64,000 nucleotides of DNA from Lindgomyces ingoldianus (lineage: Eukaryota; Ascomycota; Dothideomycetes; Pleosporales; Lindgomycetaceae), in the NCBI RefSeq assembly GCF_010093535.1, contig NW_022985202.1, forward strand, positions 508,910-572,909. The letters are read 5' to 3'. Each line of letters begins with the position of its first letter. The stretch's first letter is position 1. Below are positions 12,576 through 22,433 of this stretch, piece by piece. Under the pieces are notes generated by a model. It saw nothing but the letters and a program-made list of their open reading frames with translations. It was not told where the DNA came from and ran no database searches. The position numbers and the translations under genes were made by a program.

Positions 12576-13632
12576 ATGGGCAAGAAGCGCGTGCTTGTGA
12601 GCTACGGAGTGGACATTGACGCTGTCGCTGGATGGCTGGGCTCGTATGGAGGAGAGGATTCGACGAGCGATATCAGCAGAGGTGAGCTACCTGTGTCACT
12701 TCTTACTAGCTATGATACGATTTTACTAGCGCGTGACAACAGGCCTCTGGGCTGGAACCGTAGGCACACAGCGGCTGCTTAAACTCTTCAGAAAGTACAA
12801 CATCAAGGCGACGTGGTTCATTCCAGGCCACTCACTCGAGACGTTTCCTGAGGACTGCGCTGCCGTGCGTGACGCGGGTCATGAAATCGGTCTTCATGGC
12901 TACTCCCACGAGAATCCTGTCGACATGACTTTCGAGCAGCAGCGCGATGTGCTGGATAAAACCTACAAGATGCTCACCAAATTCTGTGGTAAGCCGCCCC
13001 GGGGCAGCGTTGCACCGTGGTGGGAGACCTCCCAAGAGGGCTGTGAGCTGCTGCTCAGCTATGGCATCGAGTACGACCACAGCATGTCGCACGAGGACCA
13101 TCGCTGTTACTGGCTCCGTACTGGCGACCAGTGGACCAAGATTGATTATAGTAAGAACGCTGCTGATTGGATGAAACCGCTGGTGAGGGGCCAGGAGACT
13201 GGTTTGGTTGAAATCCCTGGGAGCTGGTACATCGATGACTTGCCACCCATGATGTTTATGAAGAAAGCTCCAAATAGTCATGGATGGGTGAATCCGAGAG
13301 ATGTCGAGGATATTTGGAAAGACCACTTCGACTACTTCTACCGGGAGTACGACGAGTTCATCTTTCCGATGACAATCCATCCTGACGTCTCTGGCCGGCC
13401 ACATGTCCTCCTCATGCACGAGAGGTCAGTATTATCGCCAGGAGCTTAAACCCTGAGGCTAACGAAGACTCTAAGGATCATCGAGCACATTAACAAACAT
13501 GAAGGGGTAGAGTGGGTGACGATGGAGCAGATGTGTGACGATTTTAAGAGTAGGAACAAGCCCCCAGTAGGCGCAATGATGCCAGCACCACCGGGCGAGA
13601 TCTTGAAGAAGCAGGTCGAGGGCAAGGCTTGA
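12576..13632 (+). CDS. Polysaccharide deacetylase-fold hydrolase (NodB-like)
   Basis: Three exons (12576-12681, 12743-13424, 13476-13632) with introns of 61 and 51 bp encode 314 residues. Motifs follow the NodB-homology fold: [20 protein letters not shown] with the acidic first motif, [29 protein letters not shown] supplying the His-x3-His metal site, and [18 protein letters not shown] near the end. The [10 protein letters not shown] start and overall length resemble the cytosolic HpPgdA / cyclic-imidase-like branch rather than secreted chitin deacetylases. No signal peptide is visible, so a small-molecule C-N hydrolase acting inside the cell is as likely as a polysaccharide deacetylase. It directly follows an amidase relic on the same strand. 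Intact frame and consensus splice sites suggest it is functional. Confidence 0.87.
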
Positions 13633-14292
13633 GCATACAGCAGAGCAACTTCCAGTCGACAGTAGAGAATACGGCGCAGCTTTTGCGGCACTGCCATAAA
13701 GCGAGCACATGTACAAGAGCAATCAAATCACCAGTTTGAAACTAAAGGAACTATCGGAACTATCGGAATGAGCCCCCCCACCACACAGAACTTTGGGAGC
13801 TATGACCTCCGTACCCCTCACCCATCCCGCAACCTTGTACCCCCACTCTTTCGAATCTGGAACAGACTGAATGTAGAACTTACCACCACTCTTCATTTTT
13901 GGCCTCAGAAATGCCGATCACCACTTTTCTGCGAACGGAATCCTTCCGGACACAATCTAGGTCGGTAACCTAGTAACTTGGCTTAGCTACTTTCTTGGTC
14001 GCGTGCGTTGGGGGATACGTGGGTATCGCCGGGCTAAGATGACGGCAATTTTAGTTCAAACATCACTTTTGTAGATTTTCAAGCGGTTCCTCTTCCGCTA
14101 CCTTGAATGGACTTCTGTATCGATTCCTTCGGGTCATCGCCTCATATTGTCCCCGCCTGCCCAATTCCAGACCTGTTGTCACAATGACACCCACAAGACC
14201 GCGGGTCTTGCAAAAGATTACAAGAGATGCAGTTGACCAGCTAGCTGTAGGATTCCTAATTACAAATTACTATTGACCCCTACCCTATGGTG
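13633..14292. other. Intergenic, no supported gene
   Basis: Contains the 3' flank of the deacetylase-like gene and the 5' flank of the next monooxygenase. Small frames at 13446-13726 (minus) are antisense to the last deacetylase exon and carry no motif. Nothing else was recognised. Confidence 0.5.
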
Positions 14293-15783
14293 ATGGCCCC
14301 CAAGGCTGACCTCGTGACGTTTAGGTTATTATCGTTGGGGCAGGCCTGGGAGGACTCGGTGCAGCAATCTCCATCCTTCTCGCTGGCCACAACGTCCACA
14401 TCCTTGAATCCGCATCTCAGATCTCTGAAGTCGGCGCCGGAATACAGTGCCTCCCCAACAGCTCTCGCGTGCTGATCGCTTGGGGGATGGAGGACAAACT
14501 ATCTCAGTATGCTACACGGCCAAAACAATGCAACATGATCGGGTGGAAGGGCGAGCACATTTCCGAAATGAACTTCCATGAGTATGAATCGGAGTGCGGA
14601 ACACCATTTTGGGATTTTCACCGAGCGAACCTTCACCAGTGCTTGCTAGACAGGGCTGTTGAACTCGGTGCGACGGTCGAGAAAAATGCGAGAGTTGTTG
14701 ATATTGAATATTCCTTGGATCAATGCACGGCCATAGCCGTTCTTGCAGATGGTGAAAGGCGAAAAGCTGATATAATCGTTGGCGCGGATGGCATTCATTC
14801 CAAGTGCCGAGAACTTTTACTTGGAAAAGAAGACCCACCCATATTGACCGGGGATCTTGCGTATCGCTTACTGCTGAATACCGAGGACATGATGAAGGAT
14901 CCTGAGCTGCGTGGATTTGTAGAGGATCCACAGGTCAACTACTGGATGGGTCCCGATGCACATGCGGGTACACAGAAATTTCTTCTTTCATTTCTCTTTA
15001 CGCGATAGCCTTCGAGCCCCACTTGCCGTACGAGGCTGACAAAATGCAGTGAACTACGTGTTGCGTGGCGGCAAACTCTTTAACATGGTTCTCCTTGTCC
15101 CTGACGACATGCCTGCGGGCGCCACAACGCTCGCCGGGAACGTTGAAGAAATGCGCGCTCTTTACAAGGATTGGGATCCACGGATCCCGAAATTGCTGGC
15201 GCTTTGTGAGTCAGTTTGTAAATGGCGGCTGTGCATCAGACCTAGCCTGGATCCCTCTTGGAATCATGAATCTGGCGCTTTCACAATTCTAGGAGATGCA
15301 GCGCACGCTACATTGCCGTACCTCGCGAGTGGAGCCGGAATGAGTCTGGAGGATGGACATGTGTTAGGGTTATGTTTAGCTCAGGTCTTGGGGAAGAATG
15401 TATTACAAAAGAAAAGAGCGCTTGAGGTGTATGAACGGTGTAGACGGCAGAGGACTGAACGTATAGTCCAGCGTGGGAATGTTCAGCAGCACTTGTACCA
15501 TGTCCATGATGGAGAGGAACAGCGCGAACGCGATCGATTGCTAAAAGCTTTTGGGGAGTTTAATGGAAAAGGAAAGGTTGGAGAAGTCGAGCTTGGGGAG
15601 AAAGGATTGATCGATGAGACGGACCCCTTACCATGGAGATGGGCTGGGGTGGGAAAGTGGTTGTTGACTTATGATTGTGAGAAGGATGTAGAAAAAAGGT
15701 GGGCAGAAGTCGAGACCCTTCATCGAGAAAATATTGTAGAGAGAAGACCCGTTGGTAGCGAGGTTGTTAGAGCGGTGTTGTAG
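14293..15783 (+). CDS. FAD-dependent monooxygenase (salicylate hydroxylase-like), 5' end disrupted
   Basis: Encodes a single-component flavin hydroxylase. The Rossmann motif VIIVGAGLGGLGAA starts at 14325, DIIVGADGIHS is the second motif, and TILGDAAHATLPYLASGAG is the third (FAD ribityl) motif near 15287. One 82-bp intron (14968-15049) joins DAHA to VNYVLRGG. Typical relatives begin with a few residues such as MAPKADL directly before VIIVGAG. Here MAPKADL (14293-14313) and VIIVGAG (14325) are separated by only 11 nt, GTGACGTTTAG, which starts with GT and ends with AG but is too short to splice. Without those 11 nt the frame is open for 465 residues. Either the gene has lost most of its first intron and is now inactive, or translation begins elsewhere (for example 14469) without a complete FAD site. 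Confidence 0.75.
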
Positions 15784-16511
15784 AGAGTCGGAAGATGTCG
15801 GAGATGATGTTCTGATCTAAATCCATCGGCGTCTTGGACGGTCGGGATCAGGTTCGCATCATATGAGAAGAATCTTCTGCTCGCCCTCTGCTTCTTATGT
15901 GCTTCAATTGTACTGCCGATAATCATAGAAAAAAAAAAAGGCATTCTCTTGGTGTTTCTCGCGGATTCTAGTAGTGGTTTTGGAGATTAACTATGACCTG
16001 CTATTTGGATTCTATGCGGCCATTATTCGGAACCAAAGCATAGGCGCTATGGCGAAGCTACTAAACCCGATCTATTCACTCTGCCCGAGTGTGGACATTT
16101 ACAACGATGGCGATATCCCAAATATAGACCCGCACAGATGGGCCCTCCAGTTTGGTACTTAGCTTGATCTCTTAGTACTAGAGCCTGTGCGTAGTACAAT
16201 TGTGAGATCCTAGGGTACTCGGCTCCTTGACTGGTTTCTAGTAAAAAGGCAACATCAAGATGATTGTTGCGCATTCTTCATATGCATTCCTTAATGTATG
16301 AAGCCTATCAACGTCCCGACAGGCAGGCTCATGATAGCCAATCAGAGAAATATTAGATAAGCAGAAAGGTTTTCGAAAGCGTGATTTTCAAACCTTTCGC
16401 TGACCTACATCCGAGATAAAGGGGCTCCAGGATTGGTGGAACGGCATTTGTACTATGCCCGTAATTATCTTCGCATGTACGTCTTTGAACTAACTAGTAT
16501 ACTAGGCTTCG
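15784..16511. other. Intergenic, no supported gene
   Basis: Runs between the monooxygenase and the Fic/Doc-type gene. A short plus-strand frame at 16433-16648 overlaps the Fic gene in another frame and has no motif. Nothing else was recognised. Confidence 0.5.
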
Positions 16512-16931
16512 ATGGGGATGGGTCCCAAGACGTATCGATTCCTCAACGCCAACCAAGTCAAGCGACTTTATGCCACTTTTATAGCCAATGGCTTGCCAAC
16601 TCAAACAGAACTACTAGAGTCAGCAGTCGCATCGCCGATAAACATTAAACACTATACCGGTCAGCAAGATCTTTTCGCACTCGCAGGGGACTTTTCTGAG
16701 AAGATTATGAAGAACCATGCCTTTCAGGATGGCAACAAAAGGATAGCCCTTGTTGCAGCGGACATGTTATTGAAGATTAATGGATACCGGCTCCAGCGAA
16801 TTCCACTCAGCGGCGGCAATAATAAGGAACTTGAACAGGCTCACGTCAAGGTTGTCACAAATGAGTGGTCGGCAGAAGAATTAGGAAAACTCTACGCAAG
16901 GGTTGCGATCCCCCTTGGGCCTAGGACATAA
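16512..16931 (+). CDS. Fic/Doc-family protein
   Basis: A single open frame of 139 residues contains the Fic-fold signature HAFQDGNKRIAL at about residues 73-84, matching the Doc-type HxFx[D/N]xNKR loop, followed by the expected helix AADMLLKINGY. The upstream INIKHYTGQQDLFALAGDFSEKI and downstream VVTNEWSAEELGKLY also fit small Doc-like proteins found in fungi. Family members transfer AMP or phosphate to a target. In bacteria Doc is the toxin of the Phd-Doc pair, but no Phd-like partner is visible here. The Met at residue 1 gives the family's usual length. No inhibitory helix motif ([S/T]xxxE[G/N]) was noticed. Substrate and role in the fungus are unknown. Confidence 0.82.
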   Translation: MGMGPKTYRFLNANQVKRLYATFIANGLPTQTELLESAVASPINIKHYTGQQDLFALAGDFSEKIMKNHAFQDGNKRIALVAADMLLKINGYRLQRIPLSGGNNKELEQAHVKVVTNEWSAEELGKLYARVAIPLGPRT

Positions 16932-17166
16932 TGGTATTTTCACAATAAAGCCGCAGAGCATTACGAATGCATGAGGACACCACGAGTAAACTTCAAGTCC
17001 TAAGTCAAGAGCCATAGGTGATGAGGGGATTCTGCGCATACCCGTAACCTCGACAGACTACATATCCTTGAGGTTATCTAACACCGGCTTCATTTCGCGC
17101 CACGTCTCTTGAGACTCTTTTGCAAATTCAGCTGGTGAAAAGTAAGCAACTAAAAACCACTGTCTG

Positions 17167-17641
17167 TTAAATCGTACCGTCTGGTGTCTTATCTAAGGCA
17201 ATTGTATGTGTAGCTCCAAACAGATATAATGTAGCAGGGCTAGTTTTAGAGTTTGATTGACGAGGCAGATCGTGATCGATTGAAAGCTGCGGATATGGAG
17301 CCGACGCTTGGAAGGATATGAGGATGAGTAGAGTTACGATGAATACGCAACTTACTGCAAGTGAAGCGTCGAGTATCGTGATGGAACAGCAAATGCTCGG
17401 AGTCCGTGTTATGTGAAAATCCCTGTTGCAATGCACAGCCTGCCTTTATAGCAGTGCCAACATCTGTAGGCACGAGCACGTATGCCTCGTGGTCATCGCC
17501 AACTCGAATGCTAACTTCCCGTTCGGTTGGGAACCCTTTGGCATTTATAGTAACAAATTTTGCGAGTCTGCTGTGAAACGAGCGGTAGGAGCAAGGTATT
17601 TGAATGGTGTAGATATGGGCCCTTACCGACCGAAGAACCAT
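17167..17641 (-). CDS. Hypothetical protein, two exons
   Basis: Two minus-strand frames join through a 49-bp intron (17307-17355, donor GTAAGT) to give an open frame of 141 residues from exons 17641-17356 and 17306-17167. The product begins with an Arg/Ser/His-rich stretch (YRSFHSRLAKF) compatible with a mitochondrial presequence, then a probable beta-rich segment (EVSIRVGDDHEAYVLVP). I do not recognise a family. It converges on the Fic/Doc-type gene, their stops 235 bp apart, so a functional pairing is possible but has no sequence support beyond adjacency. The splice junction and open frame are the main reasons to call it a gene. Confidence 0.45.
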
Positions 17642-17946
17642 GATAGGATGGTAAAGGGAGAGTTTAAAGGGCTGACAAGGAGCTCTACAAGGGAAAAGGA
17701 AGGGTGGAGATGGTTAATGGGGAATATACGAATCTGTTTTGGTCAGAAAATCGATGTTTAGTTCGTCATGGGCACGGTCCTATTGCTTAGTCAGCGATAT
17801 AATCAGGCCATTTTTAACTCTCTGATCGAACCTGCCCTAGTGGTCTTTTGCGTTGACGATTACATTGTATTCTTCCTTCAGGTTTTGAAAGACTAGTCCC
17901 TCTTTGACCCTATGTTTGTTCACATGCGCCATTGTCAACTTCCAGG

Positions 17947-18282
17947 ATGCGACTCATTGAAGCGGGTACCCTCGAGCTGAAGTGGTTTCAACGAGAAGGA
18001 CCTACCATTGTACGCCATTCTCTCCCACACCTGGGGCGAAGATGAAGTCAGCTATCAGGATATGCGCTGGCTCCAGAAGGTGAGATCTATCTCGGATGAA
18101 TTCAAAGACAACCCTTTGTACCCACTAGTCTTGATGCCAGCTTTTCCGGAGCCTCCTTAGCGTCCGAGGAAGACATAATGGCACGAGCTGGATGCGCCAA
18201 GATTGTCTAGACTGCGAAGATTGCGAAAGCAAAGGGATACCGCTATTTGTGGGCTGATGCATATTGCACTATATAGTTCCAC
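17947..18282 (+). pseudogene. HET-domain protein, N-terminal half (split and decayed)
   Basis: The text MRLIEAGTLELKWF, then NEKDLPLYAILSHTWG, EDEVSYQDM, GCAKI, AKIAKAKGYRYLWADAYC is the ordered start of a fungal HET (heterokaryon incompatibility) domain, where relatives read MRLLNT...YAILSHTW...A...GY.Y.WVDTCCID. A frame change falls between LELKWF and NEKDLP (about 17988), and stops interrupt it near 18160 and 18212. The match ends at the conserved TCCID region. The expected continuation (AKSSGAELQ and onward) appears only at 22434 and beyond, so the gene is split by the intervening block. HET proteins trigger cell death on recognition of non-self; this copy cannot be expressed as one protein. 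Confidence 0.75.
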
Positions 18283-18529
18283 CACTGGTGACAATGCCCT
18301 ACGAACAGGGCGGTAGATGCCGCCGAAAACGGCGGAGTCGTCACCGAGCTTGAGGGACAAAATTTAGCTGGATGTGTTCTTGATTTCTGACTCAGTCACG
18401 TTTCTGCCTTCGGATCTATGCTCTTTGATGCTTCACCCCTGTAAAAGAGGCTGAATTCAAGCCTCTGAGCCGTGGCTGAGGTCGCCCTAATTTGAGGTTT
18501 GCGTTAGCATGATTATGCTTGGTCTCCTC

Positions 18530-18806
18530 CGACCCCTACGGGCCCGATTTCAGGACCAGCATAATCAGGGCCGATCGTGGCGAAATCAAAGCAGTGAGCA
18601 AGCAGCATGAGCTGTGGCTGTGTATACCTGAGCTCGTCATGAGCCAGCTTGAGCTCACCCTTAGCCGCGCCTTCAGCTCACCCTAAGCTAGCTTGAGCTC
18701 ACCCTGAGCTAGCGTGATTGTGCCCGATTTAGGCCTGAGCTCCTCCTGATCGTGCCTGAGTAGAATGAATAGGGCCTGAAATCGGGGCTCGGCAGCTCGT
18801 AGGGAT
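18530..18806. repeat. Imperfect inverted repeat enclosing GAGCTCACCCT-type short repeats
   Basis: The left arm near 18531-18553 (CCCTACGGGCCCGATTTCAGG) pairs imperfectly with the right arm at about 18774-18803 (CCTGAAATCGGGG then CTCGTAGGG). Between them, 18630-18715 carries three to four degenerate copies of a 21-24-bp unit built on AGCTTGAGCTCACCCT. No target duplication was found at the edges. This could be a small foldback element or a subterminal region of the larger inserted block. Confidence 0.45.
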
Positions 18807-19374
18807 GGCCGGTGATAGGCTTGGAGTAGTCAGACCCCTGTGCCGCCGGTACTACTTCCTTTGCCTACAATCCTTAACTACACATATTCGGCCGGTGGTA
18901 GTCTCTCCTTCCAATCTTTATACTTTTCAAGTACAAGCTTTAACTGCCTAAACTGTCATTAGAATGGTTGGAGCAAAGTGTAACGCGCGTTCTAGATATT
19001 AACTTTGACGATATAGAGACCCTAAGTCGACTAACGACCAGCTTCGCTAAACTATTCTCAACCTAATTATGGGCATGTTTGTACAAACAGACACTCATAG
19101 ACAAGCATCCCTTGACAGTAGCAGTATATTCACTACATTTACGGTAAGTTTGTTCTATCTGATTAAAGAAATGCCGCCCCTAGCTAAACCACATCATATC
19201 AATGTCAGATCCAGTGGTCAGGCAAGGCAGGCTTGAAGGTGACTATTGCGCGTAACCCGATGAGCTTCGGTTAAAAGATGTCGCGGGCCTCTCTGTCCGC
19301 AGAAATCGCCTAGCTCATTTTTGTCTTCCGTCGTCCGTTCCGCACACGATGCTGAACTCAGCCAATCGATTTCG

Positions 19375-21893
19375 TCATGCCGATTCATAGCACCTCTCCC
19401 ACTCTTCCCATTTCTTTTCCAATTCCTTCTTGAGGTTCTCCAAGTCGACTACGGGAGGGTTGGTCCCGGGGCCGGTCACAGCGAACAGCTTCTCCATCTC
19501 CCCTATCTCGAACTCGACGAAAGAAGGGTGGAGCCTATAGGTAAGTGCTAGCTGCTCGAGATACTCTTTTCCAAGCGCCGCCCCTTCGCTCAACTCCCCC
19601 TTGAGACAAAGCGCATGTGTAAGGCTACTCATCGCGAAGAGTAGTCCCGGGTTATCGTCCTCCTTTCTACATCGCCACCTGAAAGGACGCTCGCCCATTT
19701 GAAATTGACCACGCTCTCGAAATATCTTGAGCGCCCCCCTGAGCAGTTTTGTCGCCTCGTCAAGCTTCAGCGTAGTGCCCTCCTTCACCAGGAAGGCGCC
19801 GAGCCGGGCAGATGATAATGCCACCATTTGATCGGCAGCTGGGCCAGGCTTCAATTTCTTGCACTCCTCCAACTTGGCAGCTAACGATGTCGCGTTTTCG
19901 AGTGCATCGACCAGTGGAAGGGAAAGCTTTTGGGCCGGCTGGGCGAATTTGTTGGTCATTTCCCGGACTCTCTGCTCAGAAGTGTAGAAAAAGCCCGTTG
20001 GGTGTAGGGCGTTGGGGTGAAATTCTGACGCCCTGGGTTCTAGCCAAGGCCTTTCTTGCTTTGCCCGAGCGAGCATCTTGTGAAAGCTAGAGAGTATACG
20101 GTCAAGATACATGTGATAGCGCGCCCAGGGGTACGCCGACGGATCCCAAAGGTGGGGCCAATCCTTTTTGAAGAATCCATGATAACGGGGAAACGGAACA
20201 CCTGTGAGCGTTTGCCCAAGAGGTTCCATGAACGGATATCCTACTGGGAGGACAATCTCAACATGAAAAATGCCGCCCGCGTAAGGTGAATCAGAAGGGC
20301 CAAGGATGGTCCCTCGAAGATGGCGTATGTTGTTTCCTATGGGACTTACACTCAGGGACGGTGATATGTCCGAGTCGAGCATCTGCTGGAGGATGTGAAG
20401 GACTCGCCTCTCCGTCGGGTCTTGTGATTGAGAATATAGACGGATAACTTCTTCTGTGTGCGCTCTGTCGTATCTCTTGAGCCCCTCGAGGGATATCTGG
20501 ACGTCCCCTGGTTGTGGACCGAGTTTATTCTGGTGAATGTCGATGTTGAGCTCTTTACCGTTCAGAGTGACACAATTAAGATCTTGAAGAATTTAGAATA
20601 GCCAGATACACCATCGACTCTCGACTTACCATTGAACAACGAAACTAACTCGGAATGGCTGTCAGGCTCTTTTTTGTTCTCAATGTCCAGACCTTCGCAG
20701 GCCTTTCTAATTGCGCTTGTCGTTGGGTCAGCCGAGATATGGCTGCTACTCTGGAGGGTGCTCGATTCGCTCGGGACCGGGCCTTGCTGGTGAATGGAAG
20801 ATAGTTGGGATTGCTTTTCAGGCTTTTGGAGGGTTGTTCTCGTTGTACTTGCCGCTGCCCCGCCAGAGGTATCACTCCTGGGGAAGCTCGATCCGTTTTG
20901 ACCGAGGCTCAGCTCATGAGTTAGCATTCGTCTGGATTGCCTGCTGGTTTCCTTTTCTCTATCCGTGGCCCAGACGGAGTCGGATCGAAGGTGGGATTTG
21001 GTATCCTCATCCGTGAGCCGTTTCGGATTCCGATTGGCAGAATGCCGTGGAGACGAGTCCTGGACGGATCTAGATGGACCATTCGTCGTCCTCTTTTCGT
21101 CGGTGCCATCTTCTTTCAGCTTGGGGTGTTCTGGTTCGTCGATGGAATGCCGCGGGGACGCGTCCAGGACAGACTCGGCATAGCTAGACATGTCACCGAA
21201 GGACTGTAGAACATTGTCTGGGAGGAGAGTTTGCAATCGCAGGATCTCTTCCAGAATCCGAGACGTGTCGGTTTTGATAGCAGTGGAGTGTTCGTGAAGA
21301 GCTCCTGCATCGCTCTTGAGCTCTGTGATATCCCGCTTGATGTTTTCGGTGGTGTCCTTGATATCTCTTGTATCCTGCTTGATGTCGCCAGTATCCCTCC
21401 TGATATCTTTCGTAATGGCACTAGTAAAAGATCAGGAATGTCGCGCATCTCAATCTGAGACCACTCACAGCACAACCACATCCAGCGCCAGCTCTAAAGC
21501 CGACTTACGCGCCTCTAGATTCGACCTCAACTTCGCCATATCATCACTCCCACTTAAAGCCCACTTTGCCTTCATTTTCACACCATTTCCCGAATGCTCT
21601 TGAAGCAGGTCCTCAATAGCATGCACCACGTCATAGCAACTCCCAATGATCTTCACGATGTGAGTCTGGACGACTTTTGGTATGGGTTCATCCCCCGAGG
21701 TCGGGTCCGCTGACTCGAAGTCGTCGGTTAGACCGTCGAGAGCGGTTTTTAAAGTGACTAGCTCGCTCTTGACGGCATCCCTATCGCTAGGAGCGTCGCG
21801 GACGGCTCGCACAAAGGTGTTGATGGTAAAGATAGCTTTGGTGATTGTCCCGGTTAGAGAGACAGCGCCGACGGTGATGGTTAGCGGTTCCAT
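19375..21893 (-). CDS. Fungal NLR-type N-domain, coiled coil, truncated ubiquitin-E2 fold and TPR-like C-terminus
   Basis: Three exons (21893-21469, 21420-20630, 20582-19375) with introns of 48 and 47 bp give 807 residues in one open frame. Residues 1-141 (MEPLTITVGAVSLTGTITKA ...) resemble the helical domain that opens many fungal NLR/STAND proteins. About residues 145-180 form a coiled coil of near-perfect seven-residue repeats (GDIKQDTRDIKDTTENIK). A Ser-rich, probably disordered linker follows to about 400. At about 460-525 lies an E2 ubiquitin-conjugating fold (VLHILQQML, HLRGTILGPSDSPYAGGIF, LPVGYPFMEP) that stops before the HPN and catalytic Cys region, so it cannot act as a canonical E2. 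The rest is helical and TPR-like (GELSEGAALGKEYLEQLALTY). No nucleotide-binding domain is present. It may be an adaptor or decoy in a recognition pathway; that role is inference. Confidence 0.75.
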
Positions 21894-22433
21894 TGATTCT
21901 GGTTCCTAGTTCGCGGTACGAGTAGACCGGAGGCATGTGGTTTCTATAGGCGACGAGTGCAAAAGAGGACGTTCAGCCGGCCAGCTCTTAGCAGCAAGAG
22001 GGAGTCATGGGTGGAGTAGTTGTCGTGGAGACTAACGACGACGAGTAGCTAGCTTGCCATATCAGACAGACATTGTGGCGTTCACCAGCTTAGCAGCGGG
22101 CGGTAAGGCGGAATGTGCACGATTGCGCGTTTGAGTGGTGGAGAACCAGGCGCCTTTCTGGGGCTGTGCAAGTAGTAATAGTCATCCTGCAGACGGGAGG
22201 GGAGGCTGTGGAAATCGCGCTCAAAAGAGCATACATTAATTGTTGTTGATTGGGAAATTTGTTGCCTTTTTCGGGCTCTCAATCGCGAGCGTATAAGGTG
22301 GCTCACAGGGATCGTGGAATAAACAGTTAGAACATATCGGAGGGATGGGAAAAATACGGAAGGAAAATCTAAAGCAAGCGGAAAAATTACAAGTCGCGTA
22401 AAGGCGCTAATCGCTTCCATATTGTCACTAGTG

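Larger units (their letters stand above)
18283..22433. other. 4.15-kb block inserted in the HET gene, possibly a mobile element with cargo
   Basis: The two HET halves flank this block exactly. Its outer edges carry a short inverted repeat, CACTGGTGACAAT at 18283-18295 and ATTGTCACTAGTG at 22421-22433 (one mismatch over 13 bp), and the same five bases TCCAC sit immediately outside each end (18278-18282, 22434-22438). Joining the flanks at TCCAC keeps the HET frame, though with an in-frame TAG and about eight extra residues before AKSS. Those are marks of an insertion, and the CACT[A/G] ends recall CACTA-type elements, but no transposase is visible. The inside holds one intact gene (19375-21893) plus about 1 kb of repeat-like DNA at 18300-19320 with no gene. 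Confidence 0.45.

Noticed and set aside
16512..17641. Fic gene plus orphan gene as a toxin-antitoxin operon
   Set aside because: The genes converge on opposite strands, the orphan lacks any Phd-like feature, and fungal Fic proteins usually stand alone.
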